Of a stretch of 38,385 bases of DNA, positions 5,672 to 12,532 are shown one piece after another. The position numbers and the translations under genes are program-made. Position 1 is the stretch's first letter. Each line of letters starts with the position of its first letter. Under the pieces are notes generated by a model, which saw nothing but the letters and a program-made list of their open reading frames with translations, was not told where the DNA came from and did not search any database. Origin of the DNA: a virus; the IMG/VR virus record IMGVR_UViG_3300033149_005501, positions 1 to 38,385 of that record; one strand, given 5' to 3'.

Positions 5672-6001
5672 TCATTTGGGAATTTGATTGGCAATAGCGA
5701 TTTTGGCTGTACTACCATGTATTGCTGCCTCATATTCTTGCTTGGCTGTTGGAGTAAACGGCCCATAATCAATATATTCAATGGCAGAGGGCTGAATATG
5801 TACTTCGCCATCATGTTCCATACCATTTAATGTATTTAATGGTATAATTCGGTAACCAAATCGACCATCTGGAGTTTGGCCCATTATTTTAAGTATAGGA
5901 TTCTTAAGTACTATTCGTCCAGCTGGATTAGTATCTAAACTTCCCATTCCCATGATAGCTTGCCCGGTAGTAAGATGCACTACTAATAACCGACTTTCCA
6001 T
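5672..6001 (-). CDS. hypothetical protein, possible Sm-like small barrel, 109 aa
   Basis: The N-terminal two thirds are beta-rich. They contain an L-x-TGQ-x-I turn followed by IVLKNP and a further strand, a layout seen in Sm/Lsm-like small proteins that occur in T4-type phages. This assignment is tentative because it rests on pattern only. The C-terminal part is Ala-rich with GPFTPTAKQEYEAA. The ATG at 6001 overlaps the previous gene's TAA as TAATG, which points to translational coupling. Role unknown. Confidence 0.5.
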   Translation of the reverse strand: MESRLLVVHLTTGQAIMGMGSLDTNPAGRIVLKNPILKIMGQTPDGRFGYRIIPLNTLNGMEHDGEVHIQPSAIEYIDYGPFTPTAKQEYEAAIHGSTAKIAIANQIPK

Positions 6002-6228
6002 TATTGTTCCTCGTTTTCTTTGTCATTATATTCCAAGTCGGTTCCACACTCCGGGCATTTTTTGGGATATCGGCCAGGGTATAAAGGAATTGGGAACCCA
6101 CAGTCTTTGCATATAGTTACCGTAGTAGTTTTAGAAAATGCTTTCTTTAGCCCAGCAGATATACCTTTGGTAGATTTGTCTATTTTATCTTTAATCTTCT
6201 TTTTTAGATCGTCTTTTTCCATAAGCAT
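6001..6228 (-). CDS. small zinc-ribbon protein with basic N-terminal helix, 75 aa
   Basis: The start at 6228 (or 6222) is chosen because the open frame further upstream overlaps the gene at 6257-6442. Residues 5-33 are a Lys-rich amphipathic helix (KKKIKDKIDKSTKG). Residues 41-64 hold two CxxC pairs (CKDCG and CPECG) about 20 residues apart, the pattern of a zinc ribbon. The C-terminus is acidic (NDKENEEQ). It could bind nucleic acid or another protein through the ribbon. Its basic N-terminus resembles the neighbouring putative head proteins but lacks [IL]-x-E. Confidence 0.6.
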   Translation of the reverse strand: MLMEKDDLKKKIKDKIDKSTKGISAGLKKAFSKTTTVTICKDCGFPIPLYPGRYPKKCPECGTDLEYNDKENEEQ

Positions 6229-6256
6229 CCCATAATCATAAATAGTACAAGTAAAT

Positions 6257-6442
6257 TTATTCACTCCATGGTGATAGTGGCACATCCGGATTGTTGTATT
6301 CAGGCCATGTCCTATATCTCCGATTTCTACGACCACCAAAGAAAGGATACATTTTTCCATTAGATTTATATATACCGGAATTTCGTTCTCGTTTATATTG
6401 TTTGTTAAAATCGGGATGGGATATATCGCTCATCTTTGTCAT
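6257..6442 (-). CDS. small basic hypothetical protein, 61 aa
   Basis: The start at ATG 6442 (MTKMSDISHPDFNKQYKRER) is supported by GAGGAG eight bases upstream; a longer frame to 6475 lacks such a site. The protein is rich in Arg, Tyr and Pro (FFGGRRNRRYRTWPEYNNP) and looks largely unstructured. It might be a DNA-binding or minor virion peptide, but no family is recognised. Confidence 0.55.
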   Translation of the reverse strand: MTKMSDISHPDFNKQYKRERNSGIYKSNGKMYPFFGGRRNRRYRTWPEYNNPDVPLSPWSE

Positions 6443-6498
6443 CTTTGTCACTCCTCTATTTTCAATACGAAACATATTATAAATAGATCTCGTATTTT

Positions 6499-6951
6499 CT
6501 ATCTCTTTGACATTGGTTTAAGTGTCATATTAATTGCTTTGCCGCCCCTATTTTTAATTTTAACTGAGTCCTCATGGTAGCATATGCCACCAGGCATAAC
6601 AACCACGTTGGCGCCATCATAGGCATAACATTGTCCGCCGTCTTCTACCGTAACTTTTGCGCCACGATATGCCCGGCATAATCCCCCATCTTTAACTGTT
6701 ACAATTGCCCCATCCGAGGCAATACATGTTCCCTGATTTGTAACAGTAACGCGTGCACCCTTTCTTGCTTCGACGATGCTACCTGCACCAGCCTCAATAA
6801 TGGCATTTCCGGTCGCCACGACATGAATCTGTTTGCTGGAAGAAATTGATTCTTGGTGATATGACCGGTGTTTAGTGTAGTCCTTAATACCATTCAGCTT
6901 CTTCTTAATCGATGATTTAATATGTTCCGTACTACTTTTCATATAACGCAT
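6499..6951 (-). CDS. beta-solenoid repeat protein with cysteine ladder, 150 aa
   Basis: Residues 65-128 are four exact 16-residue repeats of the form GA-x-VTV-xx-GG-x-C-x-AY. The cysteines fall at 76, 92, 108 and 124, one per turn. Residues 47-63 look like a degenerate first turn. Such regular repeats form right-handed beta-solenoids, here with a stacked Cys column on one face that could bind metal or form disulfides. Residues 1-24 are a basic helix (HIKSSIKKKLNG). The ATG at 6951 lies 5 bases after GAGGT and inside the end of the previous gene. No known family; it could be a virion decoration, a needle-like part or a packaged protein. Confidence 0.7.
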   Translation of the reverse strand: MRYMKSSTEHIKSSIKKKLNGIKDYTKHRSYHQESISSSKQIHVVATGNAIIEAGAGSIVEARKGARVTVTNQGTCIASDGAIVTVKDGGLCRAYRGAKVTVEDGGQCYAYDGANVVVMPGGICYHEDSVKIKNRGGKAINMTLKPMSKR

Positions 6952-7183
6952 TTTCTACCTCTTTTTTGCTCCAATATTTTGGTGTAATACGCACACTCAT
7001 ATCAACAACCATATCAATGGGCACATCAAACGTTTCTTTATCGTGTACATCCCATAATGTTACATTTCTTCGGGTTATTTGCAAAACAATATAATAATCA
7101 CCGGCTTCATCTTCAATTCTATCTCCAACATTAATATCTCTCACATTGAGTATTTGTCTTTCTCTTTCTCTTCCTCTCAGCAT
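6932..7183 (-). CDS. hypothetical protein, possible SH3-like fold, 83 aa
   Basis: After a basic N-terminus (MLRGRERERQ) the sequence VGDRIEDEAGDYYIVLQITR and the strands after it have the spacing of a small SH3 or KOW-like beta barrel. The ATG at 7183 has AGGTGAAAT upstream. Its end overlaps the start of the solenoid gene by 20 bases, so the two are probably translated together. Function unknown. Confidence 0.55.
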   Translation of the reverse strand: MLRGRERERQILNVRDINVGDRIEDEAGDYYIVLQITRRNVTLWDVHDKETFDVPIDMVVDMSVRITPKYWSKKEVENALYEK

Positions 7184-7206
7184 ATTTCACCTATAAGATG
7201 TATATA

Positions 7207-7596
7207 TTATTTTCCGTTTTCCTTTTTATCCGATGATTTGTCTACTTTTTCTTTTTCCTTTTCCTTTTCCTTTTTCTTAGCATCATTGAAAGCGGCAGTT
7301 ATTTTGTCGGCAATATCTGACATCTTTCTTGCCCCGGCATTATTTTCTCCACCCGCCTTCTTAAGTGTCTTAACTATTTTCATATATTTCTCTTCATCTT
7401 CATCCGACATTGCAGCAATTAATTGGCCAATCTTTATACAATCCGCGTCGGTCAGCTTATCATCCACGGGTTTTCCAATTAAGTTCTTAAGTTCTCCTTT
7501 TTCAAGAATAACATCTGCGCAATGCGCGGGGTCGAAAACAGGCGCATAGACATCAAGTTTTTCTCTAATCCTCTTCTTTATCTGCTCTACATTCAT
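7207..7596 (-). CDS. putative internal head protein with Lys/Glu-rich tail, 129 aa
   Basis: The start at ATG 7596 (MNVEQIKKRIREKLDVYAP) is preferred over 7674 because GAAGGAGA lies just upstream and the longer frame runs through the FmdB-type gene. The N-terminus is a basic amphipathic helix with I-R-E at 10-12. The middle is helical with two Cys. The C-terminal 30 residues are almost all Lys, Glu and Asp (KKKEKEKEKEKVDKSSDKKE), resembling the very charged tails of some phage core or internal proteins. No named family. Confidence 0.6.
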   Translation of the reverse strand: MNVEQIKKRIREKLDVYAPVFDPAHCADVILEKGELKNLIGKPVDDKLTDADCIKIGQLIAAMSDEDEEKYMKIVKTLKKAGGENNAGARKMSDIADKITAAFNDAKKKEKEKEKEKVDKSSDKKENGK

Positions 7597-7795
7597 TATC
7601 TTTCTCCTTCGACCTTTTATAGTCTGTCTGATAAAATCCACTACCTCTAAAGATAATACCGGCTGGGCATGCAATTAGCCGATGAAGGGCATCAGCATGA
7701 CACCGTGGGCATATGGTCAATCTTTCATCATACATAGATTGAACCACTTCAAATACATAACCACAATTATTACATTCATAATCATATGTAGGCAT
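7565..7795 (-). CDS. FmdB-family zinc ribbon protein, 76 aa
   Basis: The N-terminus MPTYDYECNNCGYVFEVVQS and the second pair CPRC (Cys 8, 11, 29, 32) are the signature of the FmdB/CxxC zinc ribbon family, which is widespread in bacteria and poorly understood (named after a putative regulator of formamidase genes). The Gly and Phe-rich stretch after the ribbon (IIFRGSGFYQTDYK) is also typical. The C-terminus is charged. It overlaps the following gene by 32 bases. In a phage it may be a small transcription-linked factor or a virion peptide; the family call is firm, the role is not. Confidence 0.85.
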   Translation of the reverse strand: MPTYDYECNNCGYVFEVVQSMYDERLTICPRCHADALHRLIACPAGIIFRGSGFYQTDYKRSKEKDNECRADKEED

Positions 7796-7805
7796 TATTG
7801 ACTCT

Positions 7806-8102
7806 CTATTTAGCGCGTTTAAGATCTTCTAATATATATATAACATCAAGAATATCGCGCCGCCTCGCGCTTATATTATTTACTATGCCAACTGTTTCTT
7901 CGTTAATTGTATTAGTGGTAGTGTCCAAATCTAATATAAGTTGTCTAAGTTGTGTAGAAATTGTTGTTAATATATCTATACTATTTTGTAACTTCTCGGT
8001 GAAATTTTTGTTTTTGCTGCGTGCAAACACTTCTTCGGCTGCATCGATGCGAGATTCGGCTGCGGCTACGGCCTCCAGTATATTTTTGACATGGTCAACC
8101 AT
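7806..8102 (-). CDS. coiled-coil hypothetical protein, 98 aa
   Basis: The whole protein has heptad-like spacing of Ile, Leu and Ala and no Pro or Gly-rich breaks, so it is probably one long helix or a helical hairpin. A stretch such as IDILTTISTQLRQLILDLD is typical of coiled coils. AAGGAG precedes the ATG at 8102, which overlaps the stop of the previous gene as TAATG. No family recognised; an assembly or structural role is possible. Confidence 0.55.
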   Translation of the reverse strand: MVDHVKNILEAVAAAESRIDAAEEVFARSKNKNFTEKLQNSIDILTTISTQLRQLILDLDTTTNTINEETVGIVNNISARRRDILDVIYILEDLKRAK

Positions 8103-8716
8103 TATATTCTCCTTATAGGCGGCAACACATCTGGTGGTTCTTCATCACAATGTTGACGAGTAATTATGTGATTTTCTGCAGCAAATGGCAATTTTGCCAA
8201 TACTTGTTTGGTCTTGGCATCTAATGCTATGACCATGACTGCCTGTTTGAGGGTGTTGGCATGGTAAATAGCGCTAACGGGTTCATTGCTATTGGCCAGG
8301 ATTTCTTGCCCATTGCCAAAGATCCAAAAGATCTTCTCGGGAAGATTTGAGCCGGATAACATAAAGCGAACTCCATATCTCCTCGAATCATTATAGAAGC
8401 GAGGATCATGCATAATTATCGGACCAACCAATTTAATCTCGACATCTCCAGTTACAGTATCTCCAGATATGATTGATTGATTGGGTTGTGTTTCGGGAAT
8501 TGTTATTTCACCCAATTCGGCTTTTACTTCTTCCATAAGTTCTTCATTAATATCTGTGGGTGGATTATAGGCATCATTTGGTGCTAATGTCGTTGTTGTA
8601 CAATTTATTTCACTATCGATCTGTTTCGATGCCGAATCATCTTCTGGAAATAATATATCTTTGATGAATATGGCCCCATTACCATCAATGTGTATCACAA
8701 TATCAATTGGCTTCAT
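8102..8716 (-). CDS. PKD/Ig-like domain protein, 204 aa
   Basis: The start at ATG 8716 follows GAGGAG at 6 bases and overlaps the previous stop as ATGA. Around residues 120-180 a segment with FWIFGNG, a downstream SAIYH and alternating hydrophobic strands has the spacing of a PKD-type Ig fold, a module common in surface and adhesive proteins. Near residue 40 is CTTTTLAP, a short echo of the TTTTTAAP stalk in the fibre gene at 12533. The end is Pro-rich. It may be a virion surface decoration or tail-associated protein; this is inferred from the fold pattern. Confidence 0.55.
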   Translation of the reverse strand: MKPIDIVIHIDGNGAIFIKDILFPEDDSASKQIDSEINCTTTTLAPNDAYNPPTDINEELMEEVKAELGEITIPETQPNQSIISGDTVTGDVEIKLVGPIIMHDPRFYNDSRRYGVRFMLSGSNLPEKIFWIFGNGQEILANSNEPVSAIYHANTLKQAVMVIALDAKTKQVLAKLPFAAENHIITRQHCDEEPPDVLPPIRRI

Positions 8717-9204
8717 GCAAAACTCCTCTCTAAAATAATTTTTCGATTCCAATGAAAATCATATATAACAACGACGTCATCTGCCGAATCATCTATATAA
8801 TAATCTGAACTCAATGCCGGTATTGCGGATTCATCAATAAGATATGAAATAAGTTGAGATGTAGTTTTATATGGTGGAACAGGTATAGACGCTAACTTAA
8901 TATCATTTACACTTGTAGAAATATACATTTGTTGAGAATCTTTATATCCCAAATCTTGAAGTTTTTCTATATACCTATCTATTTCTTTTTGTGGTATTGG
9001 TTTTTGATATATCATCTTCTTTATCGACCTAAGAAAATCAATCTTACATGAATCGGGAAAATTAACACTATCCCACCACTTTTCAATCAACTTGACATAA
9101 GACATATTTTCGCGCAAAGATCCCAAATTAGATACCCATCGTAGGAATTTACGTGGGTGTTGTCCTATAGTATTTGTATCAGAAATAAATGCCTTCGCGG
9201 ACAT
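8713..9204 (-). CDS. hypothetical protein, 163 aa
   Basis: A soluble mixed alpha/beta protein with no recognised domain. The N-terminal half is helical with several Trp and Lys (KFLRWVSNLGSLRENMSYVK) and the C-terminal half has beta strands and a short acidic loop (DDSADDVVVIYDF). GAGGAAAT precedes the ATG at 9204. Its TGA overlaps the next start as ATGA, indicating coupled translation with the PKD-like protein. Confidence 0.55.
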   Translation of the reverse strand: MSAKAFISDTNTIGQHPRKFLRWVSNLGSLRENMSYVKLIEKWWDSVNFPDSCKIDFLRSIKKMIYQKPIPQKEIDRYIEKLQDLGYKDSQQMYISTSVNDIKLASIPVPPYKTTSQLISYLIDESAIPALSSDYYIDDSADDVVVIYDFHWNRKIILERSFA

Positions 9205-9220
9205 TGTTATTTCCTCAATT

Positions 9221-9466
9221 TTATTCTTGATTATTTCCTAACATTTCGTTTGCTATTTCGGTAGTAGCGGCATCGAGTTTTTTCATAAATTCATTAGCAA
9301 TATCAGAATCCGAGACTGCCAGTCCCTTTAGCAATTGAACTGCTTTCATTTGTTCTTCATTTGAACCGCTAAAGCTATTGGCTAAATCTGATATTATTTT
9401 TTTAACATCGACATCATCCTCTTGCTCAAATAATTTTCTTCTAATTCTTTCTGCTATTATATTCAT
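9221..9466 (-). CDS. putative internal head protein with capsid-targeting-like N-terminus, 81 aa
   Basis: The first 14 residues, MNIIAERIRRKLFE, form a basic amphipathic helix ending in L-F-E before Gln, the best short match in the window to a T4-type prohead targeting peptide. The remaining 67 residues are acidic and helical, so the mature protein would be a small negatively charged helical bundle. A strong AAGGAGG lies 6 bases before the ATG at 9466. No named family. Confidence 0.65.
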   Translation of the reverse strand: MNIIAERIRRKLFEQEDDVDVKKIISDLANSFSGSNEEQMKAVQLLKGLAVSDSDIANEFMKKLDAATTEIANEMLGNNQE

Positions 9467-9477
9467 TTGTTGCCTCC

Positions 9478-10611
9478 TTATTCACAACGCCAATAATCTA
9501 TTAGAAATCCCTGGTCATATCTTGGAATTTTCCCCCTAACCCCAATACCCCCAGGGTCGTGTTGTGATGTATCCGTTATCGATAACGTTACGCCTCTCCA
9601 GTTAGCCGATATCGTATTACCTGATATTGATATTGTTAATGTTCGCCATGTATTATCTGGGATCTGAACATCCCATTGAGAATCGGATAAAACAACTGCG
9701 CCGTTTTCATATTTGCCAAGAGCAGCTGACGTTCGGTTTCCCAAATCCAAACTTACTCTAAAATAATAATAATCCATAAATGTACTATCTTGCAATGCGA
9801 AATATATAAATAAATCGCTATCGCGTGAATATCCATATTCCATTGGATTACGGATATCAACCTTTAAATCGCCATCACTTGGTGTCCATATCAACGTTGG
9901 CGCATATGCCCGAACCATTATCGAATCGGTTGTGGGAGAGGGCGCTTCAAGATATCTTGAACCATCACTGGCCGTTAATGAGCTACCTAAACTCCAGCCT
10001 GCAGATTCTTTATCTCCAGTCCATTCAACACCATCATGGTATTCACCATACCAGGCCAGATCCCAGTACGTACTTCCCAATTCATAGCTTTCAGGTAATG
10101 AATATGTTGGATCTGTTGGTTCATCGGGGTTATCTACATCATCATATGGGAAGGTATGACCGGGTTCATCGGTAAATATAAATGACCATTGACCGGTGAC
10201 GGCGATTCCAGCAGTTTTATAAAATACCTCATTCGAATTAAGCGTATACCTGGAAAATAGTGTGCCATCTGAGAAATATAATCCAAACTCTTTTACCCAA
10301 GTATTTATGTGTTCATTTGGTGGTATTTGAAAATAAAATGTGCATGACCGTGGGTTTTTTATAAATTTTCTGGTATCTATCCTGTGTTTAGTAATATTTG
10401 ATCCACGCAATTCAGTCATTGAAATGTTTGTTGGGTTGTTATTATCACCCACTCCAAACGTAGATATACTTTCCGTACCAAATACAGATTGCCAGAATTT
10501 ATTAATACCACAGATCAATATTGTATTTGGTCGCTTTGATATATAATTAAACAATTTTCCATTTTTATATATATATAACTCAAGTGCACCAGAAACTAAA
10601 CCTGCAGCCAT
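9478..10611 (-). CDS. tail fibre or adhesin with lectin-like C-terminal domain, 377 aa
   Basis: Residues 25-145 are a beta-rich domain that includes KEFGLYFSDGTLFSRY. The equivalent in the fibre gene at 12533 reads AEIGLFSENDILFAR, so both share a virion-attachment domain. After a Pro/Asp linker (DDVDNPDEPTDPTYSLPES), residues 180-377 have alternating strands, many Trp and Tyr, and the profile of a concanavalin-like jelly roll, probably a glycan-binding receptor domain. AGAGAGAT precedes the ATG at 10611. It lies with the other host-contact genes. The fibre role is well supported; the ligand is unknown. Confidence 0.7.
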   Translation of the reverse strand: MAAGLVSGALELYIYKNGKLFNYISKRPNTILICGINKFWQSVFGTESISTFGVGDNNNPTNISMTELRGSNITKHRIDTRKFIKNPRSCTFYFQIPPNEHINTWVKEFGLYFSDGTLFSRYTLNSNEVFYKTAGIAVTGQWSFIFTDEPGHTFPYDDVDNPDEPTDPTYSLPESYELGSTYWDLAWYGEYHDGVEWTGDKESAGWSLGSSLTASDGSRYLEAPSPTTDSIMVRAYAPTLIWTPSDGDLKVDIRNPMEYGYSRDSDLFIYFALQDSTFMDYYYFRVSLDLGNRTSAALGKYENGAVVLSDSQWDVQIPDNTWRTLTISISGNTISANWRGVTLSITDTSQHDPGGIGVRGKIPRYDQGFLIDYWRCE

Positions 10612-10625
10612 ATTTATCTCTCTAA

Positions 10626-10829
10626 TTAAAAGCCTTGGCCATATGGACCCCTGCCGAATCCTCTGCCGAATCCTCTACCGAAGCCTCTACCAAGACCTCT
10701 ACCAAAACCGCGACTGAAACCTCTACCGAGTCCAGGACGCAATGTTGTGTTAGTCACGCGGCAGAAACCCATGCCGCGGCCAGTTCTTGGCCCTTGCCCG
10801 TTTGGCCCAGTTCCATCAAATGCTGGCAT
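10626..10829 (-). CDS. DUF5320-type Gly/Arg-rich small protein, 67 aa
   Basis: The N-terminus MPAFDGTGPNGQGPRTGRGM followed by GFC is the hallmark of the DUF5320 family, small proteins of unknown function found mainly in anaerobic bacteria and archaea. The second half is a tandem repeat of GRGF/GRGL units, making it extremely Arg, Gly and Phe-rich like RGG/FG-repeat sequences that bind RNA or condense. AAAGGAT lies before the ATG at 10829. It sits between a fibre gene and a glycosyltransferase gene. Its role in a phage is unknown. Confidence 0.75.
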   Translation of the reverse strand: MPAFDGTGPNGQGPRTGRGMGFCRVTNTTLRPGLGRGFSRGFGRGLGRGFGRGFGRGFGRGPYGQGF

Positions 10830-10833
10830 TGTA

Positions 10834-12021
10834 TTATCCTTTCTTTTCTATTATAGTTCTAGAAATAGTTGTTGCCTTAACAGCTTCAATAGGCATATTT
10901 TCTATAAGTTCATTTTCGGCTTCACTGCTCCATGGTCTATTAACACCCGCTCGAGCATTTTTTATAATCTTATCTTTTTCATTCTTCGATACTGCACGGG
11001 TTCGGTAGCAAAAGCCATGACACCACTTATTCCATGTCTTTGGCGAAAATATGCTTGACGTACCGAAAATGATATTCTTTATCTTCTCTTTATGCGCCGG
11101 ATACCGTTGCTTTTTAGGTCGTTTCTCATTTACAGGTCGATAATAATGTTGAGTTACACAATCCCTTGATACGTAAATTGGAATATTTAGCAACCAAGCC
11201 TTAATTGAAAATGGTTCTAGTAGGAATCCCCATCGCCCAACTGGAGTTTCCCATAAGCGCTTTGTTGGTGATTTGAGTTGTTTGATGGTATTGGCAGAAT
11301 ATGCATAAAATGCACCAAGTGGTACTTGAACCTTGCCCCACGGGCCGTCGGGGCCAATACCATTTTTCCACTTCGTTCCCATCCATTTAGCAGCAAATAA
11401 ATTATTATCAGATCGAACTAAATATGCCCCAAATTGTTTGAATTTGGAATTACTATTTAAATTAGTAGAACCAGAACAAACTACACAAGTCTCAGATAGT
11501 GCCTTATCAGATAAATATTCAATACTCCCTTCAGGAATTTGCATATGTGCATCGGCTACACCAACAACATCAGCGCCCAATTCTAGTGCCATATCCGTGG
11601 CCATGTTTATATTATAACCAATTCCCATTGGTTTTTTATTATGAATAACAATAATATTTTTGGCTATTTGATCTAAATCCTCTGCAGAGTCATCTGCAGA
11701 GGCATCATCTACAACTATACATCTAAAATCCAATAAGGGATCTACTATGGATTTATATAAACTATCAATAGTATTTATAAGCATTTCTCCTTCATTCCAC
11801 GAAGAAATTACCCAAACAACAGTAATAGGTTTAGCTGGTATCCATTTTGGTGGATCTGCCGGACAACACATATTTATTCGGCGCAATCTGGCGGTTCGTT
11901 CACATGGTGAACATTGCATAAGTGCGCATGTATTTTTATATTCACAATTATCACATATTTTTTGTCTACGAGGCAAAGTAGAATCAGAAAACCGACGCTT
12001 TATATTATCATATCGACCCAC
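10834..12021 (-). CDS. GT-A fold glycosyltransferase (family 2-like) with Cys-rich N-terminus, 395 aa
   Basis: Residues 66-170 form a GT-A nucleotide-sugar binding domain: a VVWVISSWNEGE first strand, VVDDAS at 103-108, and DAH at 157-159 as the metal-binding D-x-H. A C-terminal half with GRWGFLLEP (262-270) and H292-YYR matches the acceptor and metal part of GT2/GT27 enzymes. D-x-H plus this ending is typical of polypeptide GalNAc-transferases rather than the usual D-x-D. Residues 23-53 hold seven Cys, probably a metal site. The start is GTG 12021 after GAGGAG, overlapping the previous TAG. It is likely cytoplasmic, modifying a virion protein; the mucin-like fibre two genes upstream is the obvious candidate acceptor. 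Confidence 0.8.
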   Translation of the reverse strand: MGRYDNIKRRFSDSTLPRRQKICDNCEYKNTCALMQCSPCERTARLRRINMCCPADPPKWIPAKPITVVWVISSWNEGEMLINTIDSLYKSIVDPLLDFRCIVVDDASADDSAEDLDQIAKNIIVIHNKKPMGIGYNINMATDMALELGADVVGVADAHMQIPEGSIEYLSDKALSETCVVCSGSTNLNSNSKFKQFGAYLVRSDNNLFAAKWMGTKWKNGIGPDGPWGKVQVPLGAFYAYSANTIKQLKSPTKRLWETPVGRWGFLLEPFSIKAWLLNIPIYVSRDCVTQHYYRPVNEKRPKKQRYPAHKEKIKNIIFGTSSIFSPKTWNKWCHGFCYRTRAVSKNEKDKIIKNARAGVNRPWSSEAENELIENMPIEAVKATTISRTIIEKKG

Positions 12022-12518
12022 TATAAAGTCTCCTCATCTACGCGGCTTAGATTCTTTTTTTCTATAAGGGATTCGGCAGTTGGTATATCTATAGATTCAT
12101 TATAAACTAAGGAATCTATAAAACGAAGTGCGACTTCATCATCGGCAAACTTTTTAATATTATCTATGGCTATAGATACTTCTTCAGCCGATGGATGTTT
12201 GGCCTCTTTCTCATAATATCCTGCAATACACGAAGAATATGCTACTTGAAGAACATGCTTTTGTAATGCTTTATTTGTCATTACATTAGGTTCGCCATTA
12301 CACATACATACCTTACATGTATCAGCATCGACAGCCACACTTCGCCCACAGATGGCCGAAAGAACACCACATTCCGCAAAAGGTATACCAGATTTTTTTG
12401 TTGTAGCCTCTACGCCCCGCGCTGGGCAAGATGCTGGATTTTTTGATCTTATTTCTGCGGGCCCTGGCTTAATATAATTACTTTTCTCGCCCAACTCTTT
12501 GAAACTTATTGGTTTCAT
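12021..12518 (-). CDS. Cys-rich hypothetical protein, 165 aa
   Basis: The N-terminal half carries seven Cys within about 55 residues (SCPARG, AECG, AICG, DTCKVCMCNGEP), suggesting metal binding; an eighth Cys lies in the helical C-terminal half. The latter has DNIKKFADDEVALRFIDS and a basic end. AGAGGAG precedes the ATG at 12518. Its stop overlaps the GTG of the glycosyltransferase (TAGTG), so the two proteins are made together. With the Cys cluster in the transferase N-terminus, the two may form a complex acting on the fibre encoded just upstream. That is inference from context. Confidence 0.6.
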   Translation of the reverse strand: MKPISFKELGEKSNYIKPGPAEIRSKNPASCPARGVEATTKKSGIPFAECGVLSAICGRSVAVDADTCKVCMCNGEPNVMTNKALQKHVLQVAYSSCIAGYYEKEAKHPSAEEVSIAIDNIKKFADDEVALRFIDSLVYNESIDIPTAESLIEKKNLSRVDEETL

Positions 12519-12532
12519 ATATCATTCTCCTC

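Noticed and set aside
6001-6360. Longer 119-aa form of the zinc-ribbon gene
   Set aside because: The extra N-terminus overlaps the better supported 61-aa gene at 6257-6442 and has no good ribosome site.
7079-7549. Plus-strand ORF of 156 aa rich in Phe and Ser
   Set aside because: It is the complement of the Lys/Glu-rich tail and neighbouring genes; composition and context show it is a shadow.
10635-11058. Plus-strand ORFs opposite the DUF5320-type and glycosyltransferase genes
   Set aside because: They mirror the GRGF repeat and have no family features; the minus-strand genes are recognisable.
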